Assembly (NCBI RefSeq): GCF_019704555.1
Contig: NZ_AP024745.1
Location: 442,501 to 506,500 of the forward strand
Direction: 5' to 3'
Source: Actinoplanes sp. L3-i22
GTDB taxonomy: Bacteria > Actinomycetota > Actinomycetes > Mycobacteriales > Micromonosporaceae
Length of the DNA stretch: 64,000 bases
Made by a program: the position numbers and the translations under genes. The notes below the pieces were generated by a model. It saw only the letters and a program-made list of their open reading frames with translations, was not told the origin of the DNA and did not search any database. This document shows, piece by piece, positions 1 to 10,209 of this stretch. How positions within the stretch are numbered: position 1 is the first letter of the stretch; every line of letters begins with the position of its first letter.

Positions 1-1564
<1,564 letters not shown>

Positions 1565-1667
1565 ACCCTAAACATTTTACTTGCGTCCACTGTGTGATTC
1601 ACAGCAAACGAACAACCACCCTGATTCGTAAGAGTCGGGTTGCTGGTTTGTTCTACCGCTGACCGTT

Positions 1668-1784
1668 GTTACGGTGGTCATAGCGGAGGGGAAACGCCCG
1701 GTCACATTCCGAACCCGGTAGCTAAGCCCTCCAGCGCCGATGGTACTGCACTCGGGAGGGTGTGGGAGAGTAGGACGCCGCCGG
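1668..1784 (+). rRNA. rrf: 5S ribosomal RNA
   Basis: About 117 bases starting GTTACGGTGGTCATAGCGG and ending GCCGCCGGAC, with the conserved internal CCGAACCCGGTAGCTAAG. The two ends pair as the 5S helix I. It lies about 100 bases after the 23S rRNA, in the normal 16S-23S-5S order. The exact ends are estimated to within a few bases. Confidence 0.95.
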
Positions 1785-1799
1785 ACTCAACTTACAGAT

Positions 1800-1830
1800 T
1801 AGGCCCACCCCATTCGGGGTGGGCCTTTTC
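1800..1830 (+). terminator. rrn operon intrinsic terminator
   Basis: A stem AGGCCCACCCC / GGGGTGGGCCT with a short ATTC loop is followed directly by TTTTCTT. It lies right after the 5S rRNA and is a textbook intrinsic terminator. Confidence 0.92.
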
Positions 1831-1934
1831 TTATTTGCCGGATATTTTGCCCGAAATCCGGGGCCAATCGAGTGACGGTGGCCCCCGGAGGCCGGCAACA
1901 GGTGTGACCGTCGCGGGTGGGATCGGTATGCTGG

Positions 1935-2022
1935 CGGGTAGGCCGTGACTGGCGCGTTCGGATGGTTGACCATCGGGGAGCGGCCTCGTCGAGATGACGA
2001 CCTGCCGTGCGCCTGGGCCTCT
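1935..2022 (+). promoter_or_regulatory. ZTP (pfl motif) riboswitch upstream of glyA
   Basis: The leader contains the conserved blocks of the pfl/ZTP riboswitch in order: CCGTGACTGGCG (1943-1954), then ACCATCGGGGAGCG (1969-1982), a variable helix, and CCGTGCGCCTGGGC (2005-2018). ZTP riboswitches sense the purine intermediate ZTP/ZMP, which builds up when 10-formyl-tetrahydrofolate is short, and turn on folate one-carbon genes. glyA is a known target. The RNA ends about 25 bases before the start codon, so the switch probably acts on ribosome access or through a short terminator; no clear terminator is visible. Confidence 0.9.
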
Positions 2023-2047
2023 TCGCTTACGTGATAGGGAGGTCCTT

Positions 2048-3472
2048 GTGTCTGAACTGAACGCTGAATCCACCGCTTTCCGCTCCGCCCTCGAGGTGGT
2101 CCGGTCCGTCGAGCCGCGCATCGCCGACGCGATCGCGAAGGAGCTCACCGACCAGCGCGAGTCGCTGAAGCTGATCGCCAGTGAGAACTACGCCTCGCCG
2201 GCCGTCCTGCTGGCGATGGGCAACTGGCTCTCCGACAAGTACGCCGAGGGCACGATCGGGCGCCGCTTCTACGCCGGCTGCCAGAACGTGGACACCGTCG
2301 AGTCGGTCGCCGTCGAGCACGCCAAGGCGCTGTTCGACGCTCCGTATGCGTATGTCCAGCCGCACTCCGGCATCGACGCGAACCTGGTCGCCTACTGGGC
2401 GATCCTGGCCGACCGCGTCGAGGTGCCGTACCTGAAGAAGTTCGAGAAGCGGCAGATCAACGACCTGACCGACGCCGAGTGGGCCGAGCTGCGGCAGGCG
2501 TTCGGCAACCAGCGGCTGCTCGGCATGTCGCTGGACGCCGGTGGGCACCTGACCCACGGGTTCCGTCCGAACATCTCCGGCAAGATGTTCGACCAGCGCT
2601 CCTACGGCGTCGACCCGGCGACCGGGCAGATCGACTACAAGGCGCTGCTGGAGTCGGCCAAGGAGTTCAAGCCGGCTGTGCTTGTCGGCGGCTACTCGGC
2701 GTACCCCCGCAAGGTGAATTTTGCCAAGATGCGGGAGATCGCCGACGAGGTGGGCGCGACCTTCATGGTCGACATGGCGCACTTCGCCGGGCTGGTCGCC
2801 GGTGGCGTGTTCACCGGGGACTACAACCCGATCCCGCACGCGCACATCGTCACCACCACCACCCACAAGAGCCTGCGGGGCCCGCGCGGTGGCGCCGTGT
2901 TCTGCCAGCCGGAGCTGTCGTCGCAGGTGGACCGTGGCTGCCCGATGGTCCTCGGCGGCCCGCTGCCGCACGTGATGGCCGCCAAGGCGATCGCGTTCGC
3001 GGAGGCCCGCCGGCCGGAGTTCGCGACGTACGCCCAGCAGATCGTCACCAACAGCCAGGCGCTCGCCGAGGGCCTGGCCAAGCGGGGCGTGCAGTTGGTC
3101 TCCGGTGGCACCGACAACCACCTGGTGCTGCTCGACGTGCACCCGTTCGGGCTGACCGGCCGCCAGGCCGAGCAGGCCCTGCTGGACAGCGGCATCGTCA
3201 CGAACCGCAACGCGATCCCGTCCGACCCGAACGGTGCCTGGTACACGTCCGGCATCCGGATCGGCACCCCGGCCCTGACCTCGCGCGGCCTCGGCGTCGC
3301 GGAGATGGACCAGATCGCCGAGCTGATCCACACCGTCCTCGTGAACACCACCCCCGACGCTACGTCGAAGGCCAAGTTCACGCTGGACCCGGCCCTGTCC
3401 GAGGGCGTCGCCAAGCAGGCCACCGACCTGCTCGCGCCGTTCCCGCTCTACCCGTCGGTCAGCCTCGGCTGA
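2048..3472 (+). CDS. glyA: serine hydroxymethyltransferase
   Basis: A 474-residue PLP enzyme that interconverts serine and glycine while loading tetrahydrofolate with a one-carbon unit, feeding purine, thymidylate and methionine synthesis in the cytoplasm. The PLP lysine lies in [14 protein letters not shown] (about K274), and [14 protein letters not shown] near the N-terminus is the family signature. The protein is longer than E. coli GlyA because of an insertion around residues 120-180, typical of an actinobacterial subgroup. GTG at 2048 is chosen because AGGGAGG lies 5-10 bases upstream; the frame is open further upstream, but those codons fall inside the riboswitch. It is a single-gene unit behind the rrn terminator. 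Confidence 0.95.
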   Translation: MSELNAESTAFRSALEVVRSVEPRIADAIAKELTDQRESLKLIASENYASPAVLLAMGNWLSDKYAEGTIGRRFYAGCQNVDTVESVAVEHAKALFDAPYAYVQPHSGIDANLVAYWAILADRVEVPYLKKFEKRQINDLTDAEWAELRQAFGNQRLLGMSLDAGGHLTHGFRPNISGKMFDQRSYGVDPATGQIDYKALLESAKEFKPAVLVGGYSAYPRKVNFAKMREIADEVGATFMVDMAHFAGLVAGGVFTGDYNPIPHAHIVTTTTHKSLRGPRGGAVFCQPELSSQVDRGCPMVLGGPLPHVMAAKAIAFAEARRPEFATYAQQIVTNSQALAEGLAKRGVQLVSGGTDNHLVLLDVHPFGLTGRQAEQALLDSGIVTNRNAIPSDPNGAWYTSGIRIGTPALTSRGLGVAEMDQIAELIHTVLVNTTPDATSKAKFTLDPALSEGVAKQATDLLAPFPLYPSVSLG

Positions 3473-3610
3473 TCTCCGCCCGCGCCACTCGCCGAACCCG
3501 CCGTGACCCGGCCGGTCCGGGTGGGCCGACTCCGGTGCGCTCCGCGCCGGGATCGACTCACCGGATCCGGCCCACGGCGGGTTCGCGCGTTTCCCGGACC
3601 AGCGGCGGGA

Positions 3611-4201
3611 TCAGGCTGTGCCCGCCGCTGCCGCTGCCGCCGACGACCGGCCGGCCCGGCGGTTGCGGATCCACTGGATGCCGGCGGTGCTCAGGCCGCC
3701 GGCCGTCCACAGGTAGACGACGACGAAGCAGGCGAATTTCAGCGCGGCGGCGGTCGAGTACAGCAGCGCGACCGTCGGGGAGATCGCGGCCGGGTCGGGC
3801 AGCATGACGAACGAGAACAGGTTCTCCAGGACGTCGAAGAGCGGGGCGGCGACCCCGAACCAGACCATTCGGCGGCCGATGCGGCGGCCGCGGCTGCCGG
3901 CCGGGAAGGCGCGGGCCACGGCGACCAGCAGCGCGGTGAAGAACAGCATGGTCGCGGCGATGAAGGCGAAGTCGACGAACTGGGTCTGCCAGTAGACGCC
4001 CAGCGTGCCGTGGCGCCGCATCTCCGCATACCACCCGGAGAGCTTGCCGGCGCTGAACGACAGCTGGCCGACGTAGTAGGGCACCGGGTAGCCGGAGCGG
4101 GCGTAGAAACCGTCCAGCACGGTCTGGGTGATGCGCTGGGCGGCGAAGCCGAGGGCGACGACGGAGATCAGGGCGGCGGGGCGAACCTTTTCATATTCCA
4201 T
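3611..4201 (-). CDS. multi-pass membrane protein, function unknown
   Basis: 196 residues with about four hydrophobic segments (near residues 8-28, 78-100, 115-135 and 145-168), so an integral membrane protein. I do not recognise a named family, and no catalytic motif is visible. It is divergent from a MarR regulator, and the intervening palindromes overlap its start codon, so it is very probably that regulator's target. The start ATG at 4201 has ACAGGA about 8 bases upstream. The C-terminus is alanine-rich and low complexity. MarR-linked membrane proteins are often stress or solvent response genes, but nothing in the sequence fixes a role. Confidence 0.8.
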   Translation of the reverse strand: MEYEKVRPAALISVVALGFAAQRITQTVLDGFYARSGYPVPYYVGQLSFSAGKLSGWYAEMRRHGTLGVYWQTQFVDFAFIAATMLFFTALLVAVARAFPAGSRGRRIGRRMVWFGVAAPLFDVLENLFSFVMLPDPAAISPTVALLYSTAAALKFACFVVVYLWTAGGLSTAGIQWIRNRRAGRSSAAAAAAGTA

Positions 4202-4253
4202 GGAATAGATCCTGTACGCCGAGGCGGCTCGCGGTCAAGTATTCCGTGGAATA
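4194..4253. promoter_or_regulatory. two palindromic MarR-type operators
   Basis: Two copies of the 14-base palindrome TATTCCRTGGAATA lie at 4194-4207 (with A) and 4240-4253 (with G). Their centres are 46 bases apart, in the gap between the divergent membrane-protein and MarR genes. The first contains the ATG of the minus-strand gene (ATGGAATA encodes its first residues). The second contains a GTG in frame with the MarR gene. Autoregulation plus control of the divergent gene is inferred. Confidence 0.75.
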
Positions 4254-4263
4254 TTATTGGCCG

Positions 4264-4716
4264 ATGGAACGTCCGGAGACTCAGGGACGGGCTCTGCGCG
4301 AGCTCGCCATCGTCCATCAGCTGAGCAGCACCCGCCTGAACCGGGCGCTGCGCCCGCTCGGCATCACCCTCACGCACACCGCGGTGCTGTCGCATCTGGC
4401 GCAGGCGCCGCAGGGGTGCTCGGTCGGCGAGATCGCGGCGGCGATGGAGGTCAACCAGCCGGCCGTCTCCAAGACCCTGCGCACCCTCGTCGACCTGGGC
4501 GCGGTCGGGATCGAGGTGGCCGGGGACGACAGCCGGCGCCGGGAGGTCCGGCTGACCGCGCACGGCGGCGAACTGCTGGGCTCGGCCATGCGGGCGATGC
4601 ACCCGGACGCGACGGTCGCCTTCGCCGGGCTCTCCGACGACCGGCTCGCCGCGCTGGTCGAGTTGCTGGGCGAGGTGCGGGTCAGGCTCGACGACGCACG
4701 CTCCCACGAGCGCTGA
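4264..4716 (+). CDS. MarR-family transcriptional regulator
   Basis: A 150-residue winged-helix regulator. The HTH region spans roughly residues 40-85 (SVGEIAAAMEVNQPAVSKTL is the recognition part), followed by the wing segment DDSRRREVRLTAHG. Members of this family bind as dimers to palindromes near their own promoter and release on small-ligand binding. ATG 4264 is preferred. An in-frame GTG at 4246 would add six residues but lies inside the second operator. Neither has a good ribosome-binding site, so the transcript may be leaderless. It is divergent from the membrane protein at 3611. Confidence 0.9.
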   Translation: MERPETQGRALRELAIVHQLSSTRLNRALRPLGITLTHTAVLSHLAQAPQGCSVGEIAAAMEVNQPAVSKTLRTLVDLGAVGIEVAGDDSRRREVRLTAHGGELLGSAMRAMHPDATVAFAGLSDDRLAALVELLGEVRVRLDDARSHER

Positions 4717-5026
4717 CCCTTCGTACGGAAATAAATGTTTCTGAAGGCTTTTGGGAGTTGTGGCGAGACTCGACGGAACCGGTTCCGGAAGACCTGTTAT
4801 CGATATTCATGTAACACGTCAGGTCGATTGTTACCGACGCGCTGACCTGCATGAATGGGTTTGGTGACGGCTTACCTGGTGAAACAGTGGCGGTCGCCGG
4901 TACCGGTTCCGGAACCTCGCAACATCCTGGACATCGATTGGTAACGACTCTTAGCGTCGTGGCACCGGGTGAGCGCTCTCCCAGTACGTCGTCGTCCCCC
5001 TCCTCCCGTCCTACCAGGAGACCCCC
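4717..5026 (+). promoter_or_regulatory. intergenic regulatory region with two palindromes
   Basis: These 310 bases hold no convincing gene. Two related palindromes stand out: GGAACCGGTTCC at 4775-4786, and an overlapping pair GGTACCGGTTCC/GGTTCCGGAACC at 4899-4916. They are of the size and CG-centred form used by LacI-type regulators and probably control the secreted protein that starts at 5027. AT-rich patches (4728-4740, 4795-4815) may hold the promoter. AGGAG at 5014-5018 is the ribosome-binding site of the next gene. Confidence 0.5.
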
Positions 5027-7216
5027 ATGAGACGCTCCCGTTGGCGGAGCGGCGCGATCGTAGGCCTCACGGCCGCGGTTGTCGCCGGTTATGCCGCCAT
5101 CACCATGACCGGCGCATCGGCAGCCGAGACGCTGCTGTCGCAGGGCAAGCCCGCGACCGCGTCGTCCACCGAAGCGGCCGGCGCCTACCTCGCCTCGGAA
5201 GCCGTCGACGGCAACGCCGGCACCCGCTGGGCGTCCGCCTTCTCGGACCCGCAGTGGCTGCAGGTCGACCTGGGCACCACCCAGTCGATCTCCCGGGTCG
5301 AACTGAACTGGGAGACCGCGGCCGGCAAGGCGTTCGAGATCCAGACCTCGAACAACGCCTCCAGCTGGACCTCGATCTACTCGACCACCACCTCCACCGG
5401 TGGCAACCAGAACCTGACGGTGAACGGCTCCGGCCGGTACGTCCGGATGTACGGCACCCAGCGCACCACCGGCTACGGCTACTCGCTGTGGGAGTTCAAG
5501 GTCTACGGCGGCGGCACCACCACGCCGACCGACCCGACCACCTCCCCGACCGGCCCGACCCTGCCGGGCGGCGGCAGCCTCGGCGCCCAGGTCACCGTCT
5601 TCGACCCGAGCCAGTCCTCGGCGTCGATCCAGGCGACCGCCGACGCGATCTTCGCGCAGCAGGAGACGAACCAGTTCGGTACCCAGCGCAACCTGCTGGC
5701 GTTCAAGCCGGGCACCTACAACGGCCTGAACATCCAGGTCGGGTTCAACACCTCGGTGATCGGTCTCGGTCAGAACCCGCAGGACGTGCGGATCAACGGC
5801 GACATCACCGTGGACGCCGGCTGGTTCCAGGGCAACGCGACCCAGAACTTCTGGCGCTCGGTCGAGAACATCTCGCTGTACCCGGTCTCCGGCGCCGACC
5901 GCTGGGCCGTGTCGCAGGCCGCGCCGTTCCGCCGGATGGACGTGCACGGTGACCTGAACCTGGCGCCGAACGGCTACGGCTGGGCGTCCGGTGGCTACAT
6001 CGCCGACTCGCGGATCAGCGGCGTCGAGGGCCAGTACTCGCAGCAGCAGTGGTTCACCCGGAACAGCCAGATCGGCTCGAACTCCAACGCGGTCTGGAAC
6101 CAGACCTTCGTCGGTGTCCAGGGCGCTCCGGCGAGCAGCTTCCCGAACCCGCCGTACACCACGATCGCGCAGACCCCGGTGATCCGGGAGAAGCCGTACC
6201 TGTACCTCAACGGCGGCAACTACGCGGTGTTCGTGCCCAGCCTGTCGACCAACTCGTCCGGGGTGAGCTGGGCGAACGGCAACACGCCGGGCACCAGCAT
6301 CCCGCTGAGCCAGTTCTACGTGGCGAAGCCGGGCGACAGCGCGGCGACGATCAACCAGGCGCTGGCGCAGGGCCTCAACCTGATCTTCCAGCCGGGCGTC
6401 TACCACGTGAACCAGACGATCAACGTGACCCGGGCGAACACCGTGGTGATGGGTCTCGGCTACGCGACGATCATCCCGGACAACGGCGTCACCCCGGTCC
6501 AGGTGGCCGATGTGGACGGCGTGAAGATCGCCGGCCTGCTCTTCGACGCCGGCACCACCAACTCGGCGAACCTGCTGGTCATCGGCCCGAACGGCTCGTC
6601 GGCCAACCACGCGGCGAACCCGACCACGATCCAGGACGTGTTCTTCCGGATCGGCGGCTCGATCGCCGGCAAGGCCACCAACAGCCTGCTGGTGAACAGC
6701 AACAACGCGATCATCGACCACATCTGGGCGTGGCGCGCCGACCACGGCAACGCCGGGACCTACGGCTGGGCCGTCAACACGGCCGACAGTGGCCTGATCG
6801 TGAACGGTCAGAACGTGACCGCGTACGGCCTGTTCGTCGAGCACTACCAGAAGTACGAGGTGGTGTGGAACGGCAACGGCGGCAAGACGTACTTCCTGCA
6901 GAACGAGCAGCCGTACGACCCGCCGACGCAGGCCGCCTGGCGCTCCGGGGCCAACGGGTACGCCGCGTACAAGGTGGCCGACTCGGTGACCAGCCACGAG
7001 GCCTGGGGACTGGGCAGCTACTGCTACTTCAACGTGAACCCGAGCATCCACTCCAACAGCGGGTTCGAGGTGCCGGTGAACTCCGGCGTCAAGCTGCACA
7101 ACCTGCTGACCGTCTCGCTCGGTGGCAACGGTGTGATCGACCACGTGGTCAACAACACCGGAGCGGCCGCGCAGGGGACGGCGACCGTGCCGGTCTACCT
7201 GAACAGCTTCAACTGA
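5027..7216 (+). CDS. secreted discoidin (F5/8, CBM32-like) plus parallel beta-helix protein, probable glycoside hydrolase
   Basis: A 729-residue exported protein. Residues 1-33 form a Sec signal ending ASAAE. Residues about 35-165 are an F5/8-type discoidin/CBM32 carbohydrate-binding domain (ASEAVDGNAGTRWAS, WLQVDLGTTQSISRVELNW, YVRMYGTQRT). A Thr/Pro linker (about 166-185) follows, then a long repetitive stretch with the beta-helix pattern of short strands and Asn/Gly turns. Related actinobacterial proteins are often mislabelled adenylyl cyclase. The two-part helix (a second LIFQPGVYHV start near residue 450) resembles GH55/GH87-type glucanases, but the family assignment is uncertain. AGGAG precedes the ATG. 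Upstream palindromes suggest sugar-responsive control. Confidence 0.8.
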   Translation: MRRSRWRSGAIVGLTAAVVAGYAAITMTGASAAETLLSQGKPATASSTEAAGAYLASEAVDGNAGTRWASAFSDPQWLQVDLGTTQSISRVELNWETAAGKAFEIQTSNNASSWTSIYSTTTSTGGNQNLTVNGSGRYVRMYGTQRTTGYGYSLWEFKVYGGGTTTPTDPTTSPTGPTLPGGGSLGAQVTVFDPSQSSASIQATADAIFAQQETNQFGTQRNLLAFKPGTYNGLNIQVGFNTSVIGLGQNPQDVRINGDITVDAGWFQGNATQNFWRSVENISLYPVSGADRWAVSQAAPFRRMDVHGDLNLAPNGYGWASGGYIADSRISGVEGQYSQQQWFTRNSQIGSNSNAVWNQTFVGVQGAPASSFPNPPYTTIAQTPVIREKPYLYLNGGNYAVFVPSLSTNSSGVSWANGNTPGTSIPLSQFYVAKPGDSAATINQALAQGLNLIFQPGVYHVNQTINVTRANTVVMGLGYATIIPDNGVTPVQVADVDGVKIAGLLFDAGTTNSANLLVIGPNGSSANHAANPTTIQDVFFRIGGSIAGKATNSLLVNSNNAIIDHIWAWRADHGNAGTYGWAVNTADSGLIVNGQNVTAYGLFVEHYQKYEVVWNGNGGKTYFLQNEQPYDPPTQAAWRSGANGYAAYKVADSVTSHEAWGLGSYCYFNVNPSIHSNSGFEVPVNSGVKLHNLLTVSLGGNGVIDHVVNNTGAAAQGTATVPVYLNSFN

Positions 7217-7249
7217 CCGAACAGCTTCAACTGATCGCATAACGCATCG

Positions 7250-7284
7250 GATCGCGGCCCGCCATCGGTGGGCCGCGATCACTT
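7250..7284 (+). terminator. intrinsic terminator after the secreted beta-helix gene
   Basis: A perfect 11-base stem GATCGCGGCCC / GGGCCGCGATC with a 9-base loop is followed by ACTTTAT. It closes the 5027-7216 transcription unit. Confidence 0.8.
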
Positions 7285-7309
7285 TATGCAACAAGCGGGC
7301 AACTCCGTG

Positions 7310-7339
7310 TTGACACCGATGAATCAAGGGGCGTGTACT
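7310..7339 (+). promoter_or_regulatory. putative housekeeping promoter of the sugar ABC operon
   Basis: TTGACA at 7310-7315 and TGTACT at 7334-7339 with an 18-base spacer fit a primary-sigma promoter. It lies about 40 bases before the binding-protein gene and after the previous terminator. Confidence 0.5.
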
Positions 7340-7376
7340 CCAAGGCAGCGTTGTCCCTCGATGTGGCGGAGGCAAC

Positions 7377-8399
7377 ATGCGCAGGTTGATGGCGGCCACG
7401 GGCTGCGTGGCGCTCCTGCTGACCGGCGCGGCCTGTAATCGGGGCACCGGTGAGCCGGTGGTCGGACTGATCACCAAAACGGACACGAACCCGTTCTTCG
7501 TGACGATGAAACACGGCGCCCAGAGCGCCGCCGAACAGCAGGGCCTCGACCTCCTGACGTTCGCCGGGAAGGTCGACGGCGACAACGAGGCTCAGGTGCA
7601 GGCGATCGAGAACCTCATCTCGTACGGCGCAAAAGGTTTTCTGATCACGCCGAACGACTCGAAGGCGATCGTGCCCTCACTGGACCGGGCGCATAAGGCG
7701 AACATGCTGGTGATCGCCCTGGACACGCCGGTCGATCCGCCGGACGCCGCGGACGCCACCTTCGCCACCGACAACTACCAGGCCGGAAAGCTGATCGGCG
7801 AGTGGGCCAAGGCGAAGTTCACCAAGGACGGCAAGACCGCGAAGATCGCGATGCTCGACCTCAATCCGAACCAGGTCTCCGTGGACGTCAAGCGGGACCA
7901 GGGCTTCCTGGAGGGGTTCGGGATCCCGAACGGCGACCCGAACCGGATCGGCGACGAGAACGACCCGCGGATCTCCGGGCACGACGTCACCGACGGCAAC
8001 GAGGAGGGCGGCCGTACCGCGATGGAGAACCTGTTGCAGAAGGATCCGTCGATCAACCTGGTCTACACCATCAACGAGCCCGCGGCGGCCGGCGCGTACC
8101 AGGCGCTCAAGGCCGCCGGCCGGGACAAGGACGTCACGATCGTCTCGATCGACGGCGGCTGCCCGGGCGTGGACAACGTCGCGAACGGCGTCATCGGGGC
8201 CACCTCGATGCAGTTCCCGATCAAGATGGCCGAGCTCGCCGTCGAAGCGATCGCGAAGTACGCCAAGGACGGCACCAAACCGCAGAACACCGCCGGCAAG
8301 GACTTCTACGACACCGGCGTCCAGTTGATCACCGACGACCCGCAGGCCGGCGTGGAGGCCAAGGACTCCACGTGGGGCAAGCAGAACTGCTGGGGGTGA
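7377..8399 (+). CDS. sugar ABC transporter, substrate-binding lipoprotein (ribose/fructose type)
   Basis: A 340-residue type-1 periplasmic-binding-fold protein. The lipobox TGAAC puts the lipidated cysteine at about residue 20, so it is anchored on the outer face of the membrane. The segment [21 protein letters not shown] is the typical start of ribose/fructose/galactose binding proteins, and [15 protein letters not shown] is the hinge and ligand-pocket region near residue 265. It is the first gene of a binding protein-permease-ATPase operon; only 3 bases separate it from the permease. The gene order and the single-domain ATPase resemble the Frc fructose importer, so fructose is a reasonable guess, but the sequence does not fix the sugar. 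Confidence 0.9.
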   Translation: MRRLMAATGCVALLLTGAACNRGTGEPVVGLITKTDTNPFFVTMKHGAQSAAEQQGLDLLTFAGKVDGDNEAQVQAIENLISYGAKGFLITPNDSKAIVPSLDRAHKANMLVIALDTPVDPPDAADATFATDNYQAGKLIGEWAKAKFTKDGKTAKIAMLDLNPNQVSVDVKRDQGFLEGFGIPNGDPNRIGDENDPRISGHDVTDGNEEGGRTAMENLLQKDPSINLVYTINEPAAAGAYQALKAAGRDKDVTIVSIDGGCPGVDNVANGVIGATSMQFPIKMAELAVEAIAKYAKDGTKPQNTAGKDFYDTGVQLITDDPQAGVEAKDSTWGKQNCWG

Positions 8400-8402
8400 A
8401 CT

Positions 8403-9422
8403 TTGAGTACGACGACCACCGCCGCCGACTTCGACGTACACCGGCACGACTCGTTCGGCCTGCGCCTGCAGCACGCGCTGCACGGCAATCCGGTCCTCGG
8501 GCCGCTGGCCGTACTGATCCTGGCGATCATCGCGTTCTCGATCGTCAACACCCGCTTCTTCGCCGCCGCCAACCTGTCGCTGGTGCTCCTGCAGGTCACC
8601 GTGATCGCCACGCTCGCGCTCGGGCAGACGCTGATCATCCTGACCGCCGGCATCGACCTGTCGGCCGGCGCGATCGCGGTCTTCTCCTCGGTCCTGATGG
8701 CCCAGTTCTGCTTCAAGGTCGGGATGCCCGCGGTGCTCGCACTGCTGCTCGGGCTGGCCTGCGGGACGGCGATGGGCGCGCTGAACGGATTCCTGGTCAC
8801 CCGGATCAAGCTGCCCCCGTTCATCGTCACGCTCGGCACGCTGACCATCTTCTTCTCGCTGAACTCGGTGGTCAGCAACAGCGAGACGATCCGCGGCTCG
8901 GACATGCCGCACCTGATGACCTGGACCGGGGACACCATCGCGATCGGGAGCTTCCAGCTCAGCTACGGCTCGATCCTGATGCTGCTGCTGTTCGGCTTCT
9001 TCTGGTACGCGCTCGGCCGGACCGCCTGGGGCAAGCACGTCTACGCGACCGGGGACGACGCCGAGGCGGCGCGACTGGCCGGGATCCGTACCAGCAGGGT
9101 GCTCTTCTCGGTCTATACCGTCGCCGGGCTGCTCTACGCGATCGGCGGCTGGATCCTGATCGGACGACTCGCGTCGGCCAGCCCGAACGTCGGCACCGAG
9201 TACAACCTGGACTCGATCACCGCGGTCGTGCTCGGCGGGACCAGCCTCTTCGGCGGCCGGGGCGGGGTGCTCGGCACATTGATCGGCGCGCTGATCGTCG
9301 GCGTCTTCCGCAACGGGCTGCAACTGGCCGGGGTCGAGGTGGTCTGGCAGGGCTTCGCCATCGGCCTGCTGGTGTTGATCGCGGTGTCCCTGGACCAGTG
9401 GATCAGGAAGGTCAAGGGTTGA
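8403..9422 (+). CDS. sugar ABC transporter permease (RbsC/FrcC type)
   Basis: 339 residues with 8-10 membrane segments. The EAA-like cytoplasmic loop GDDAEAARLAGIRTSRV (about residues 215-235) contacts the ATPase, and AVVLGGTSLFGGRGG is typical of the BPD_transp_2 family. Translation starts at a TTG at 8403, three bases after the stop of the binding protein, with GGGGG of the upstream gene end as ribosome-binding site. It forms the membrane channel of the importer encoded by 7377-10207. Confidence 0.92.
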   Translation: MSTTTTAADFDVHRHDSFGLRLQHALHGNPVLGPLAVLILAIIAFSIVNTRFFAAANLSLVLLQVTVIATLALGQTLIILTAGIDLSAGAIAVFSSVLMAQFCFKVGMPAVLALLLGLACGTAMGALNGFLVTRIKLPPFIVTLGTLTIFFSLNSVVSNSETIRGSDMPHLMTWTGDTIAIGSFQLSYGSILMLLLFGFFWYALGRTAWGKHVYATGDDAEAARLAGIRTSRVLFSVYTVAGLLYAIGGWILIGRLASASPNVGTEYNLDSITAVVLGGTSLFGGRGGVLGTLIGALIVGVFRNGLQLAGVEVVWQGFAIGLLVLIAVSLDQWIRKVKG

Positions 9423-10207
9423 TGACCGAGCCGGTTCTGCAAGCAAAAGGCCTGACCAAACGGTACGGGCGGGTGGTCGCGATCGACGGCAGCGACCTCG
9501 AGCTGCTGCCGGGCGAGATCCTCGCCGTGATCGGCGACAACGGCGCCGGCAAGTCCAGCCTGATCAAGGCGCTGTCCGGGGCGCTGATCCCGGACAGCGG
9601 CGAGATGCGGCTCGACGGCGTACCGGTGACGTTCCGCAATCCGATGGAGGCGCGCGCCGCCGGCATCGAGACCGTCTACCAGACCCTGGCGGTCGCGCCC
9701 GGCCTGGACATCGCGGACAACCTGTTCCTCGGCCGGGAGCAGCGCCGGCCCGGTGCGCTGGGCTCGGTCTTCCGGCTGCTGGACCGGCGGAAGATGCGCG
9801 ACGAGGCCGCCCGGCACATGAGCGAGCTGGGCGTGGCCACCCTGCAGAACATCGGGCAGGCCGTCGAGTCGCTCTCCGGCGGTCAGCGGCAGGCGGTCGC
9901 GGTGGCCAGGGCGGCCGCCTTCGGCAGCAAGGTGGTGATCCTGGACGAGCCGACCGCGGCGCTCGGCGTGAAGGAGGGCAACCGGGTGCTGCAGCTGATC
10001 CGGGACGTCCGGGACCGCGGGCTGCCGGTGATCCTGATCAGTCACAACATGCCGCACGTGTTCGAGGTCGCCGACCGGATCCACATCCAGCGCCTGGGCC
10101 GGCGGATCGCGGTGATCACGCCGTCGTCGCACTCGATGTCGGACGCGGTCGCGATCATGACCGGTGCGGCCCCGCCGCCGGACGAGCCGGCGGCGGAACC
10201 GGCCTGA
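9422..10207 (+). CDS. sugar ABC transporter ATP-binding protein (single-domain, FrcA-like)
   Basis: A 261-residue ATPase with Walker A GDNGAGKSS (about residue 38), signature LSGGQRQ, Walker B VVILDEPT and a switch histidine in ILISHNMPH. The ATG at 9422 overlaps the permease stop by one base. It has one nucleotide-binding domain, unlike RbsA/MglA-type proteins with two fused copies, so it must act as a homodimer, as in the Frc system. The C-terminal tail (PPPDEPAAEPA) is acidic and proline-rich. Last gene of the importer operon. Confidence 0.92.
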   Translation: MTEPVLQAKGLTKRYGRVVAIDGSDLELLPGEILAVIGDNGAGKSSLIKALSGALIPDSGEMRLDGVPVTFRNPMEARAAGIETVYQTLAVAPGLDIADNLFLGREQRRPGALGSVFRLLDRRKMRDEAARHMSELGVATLQNIGQAVESLSGGQRQAVAVARAAAFGSKVVILDEPTAALGVKEGNRVLQLIRDVRDRGLPVILISHNMPHVFEVADRIHIQRLGRRIAVITPSSHSMSDAVAIMTGAAPPPDEPAAEPA

Positions 10208-10209
10208 CC

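Noticed and set aside
1994..2047. Upstream ATG extending glyA by 18 codons
   Set aside because: The codons lie in the ZTP riboswitch, and the GTG at 2048 has a good ribosome-binding site and the normal family N-terminus.
4682..7585. A 967-codon open frame on the minus strand
   Set aside because: It lies opposite the secreted beta-helix gene, is rich in Arg/Val/Asp/Gly with no family resemblance, and reflects the high GC of third positions in the true gene.
7677..9446. 589-codon minus-strand frame opposite the sugar ABC genes
   Set aside because: Low-complexity antisense shadow; the plus strand holds clear transporter genes.
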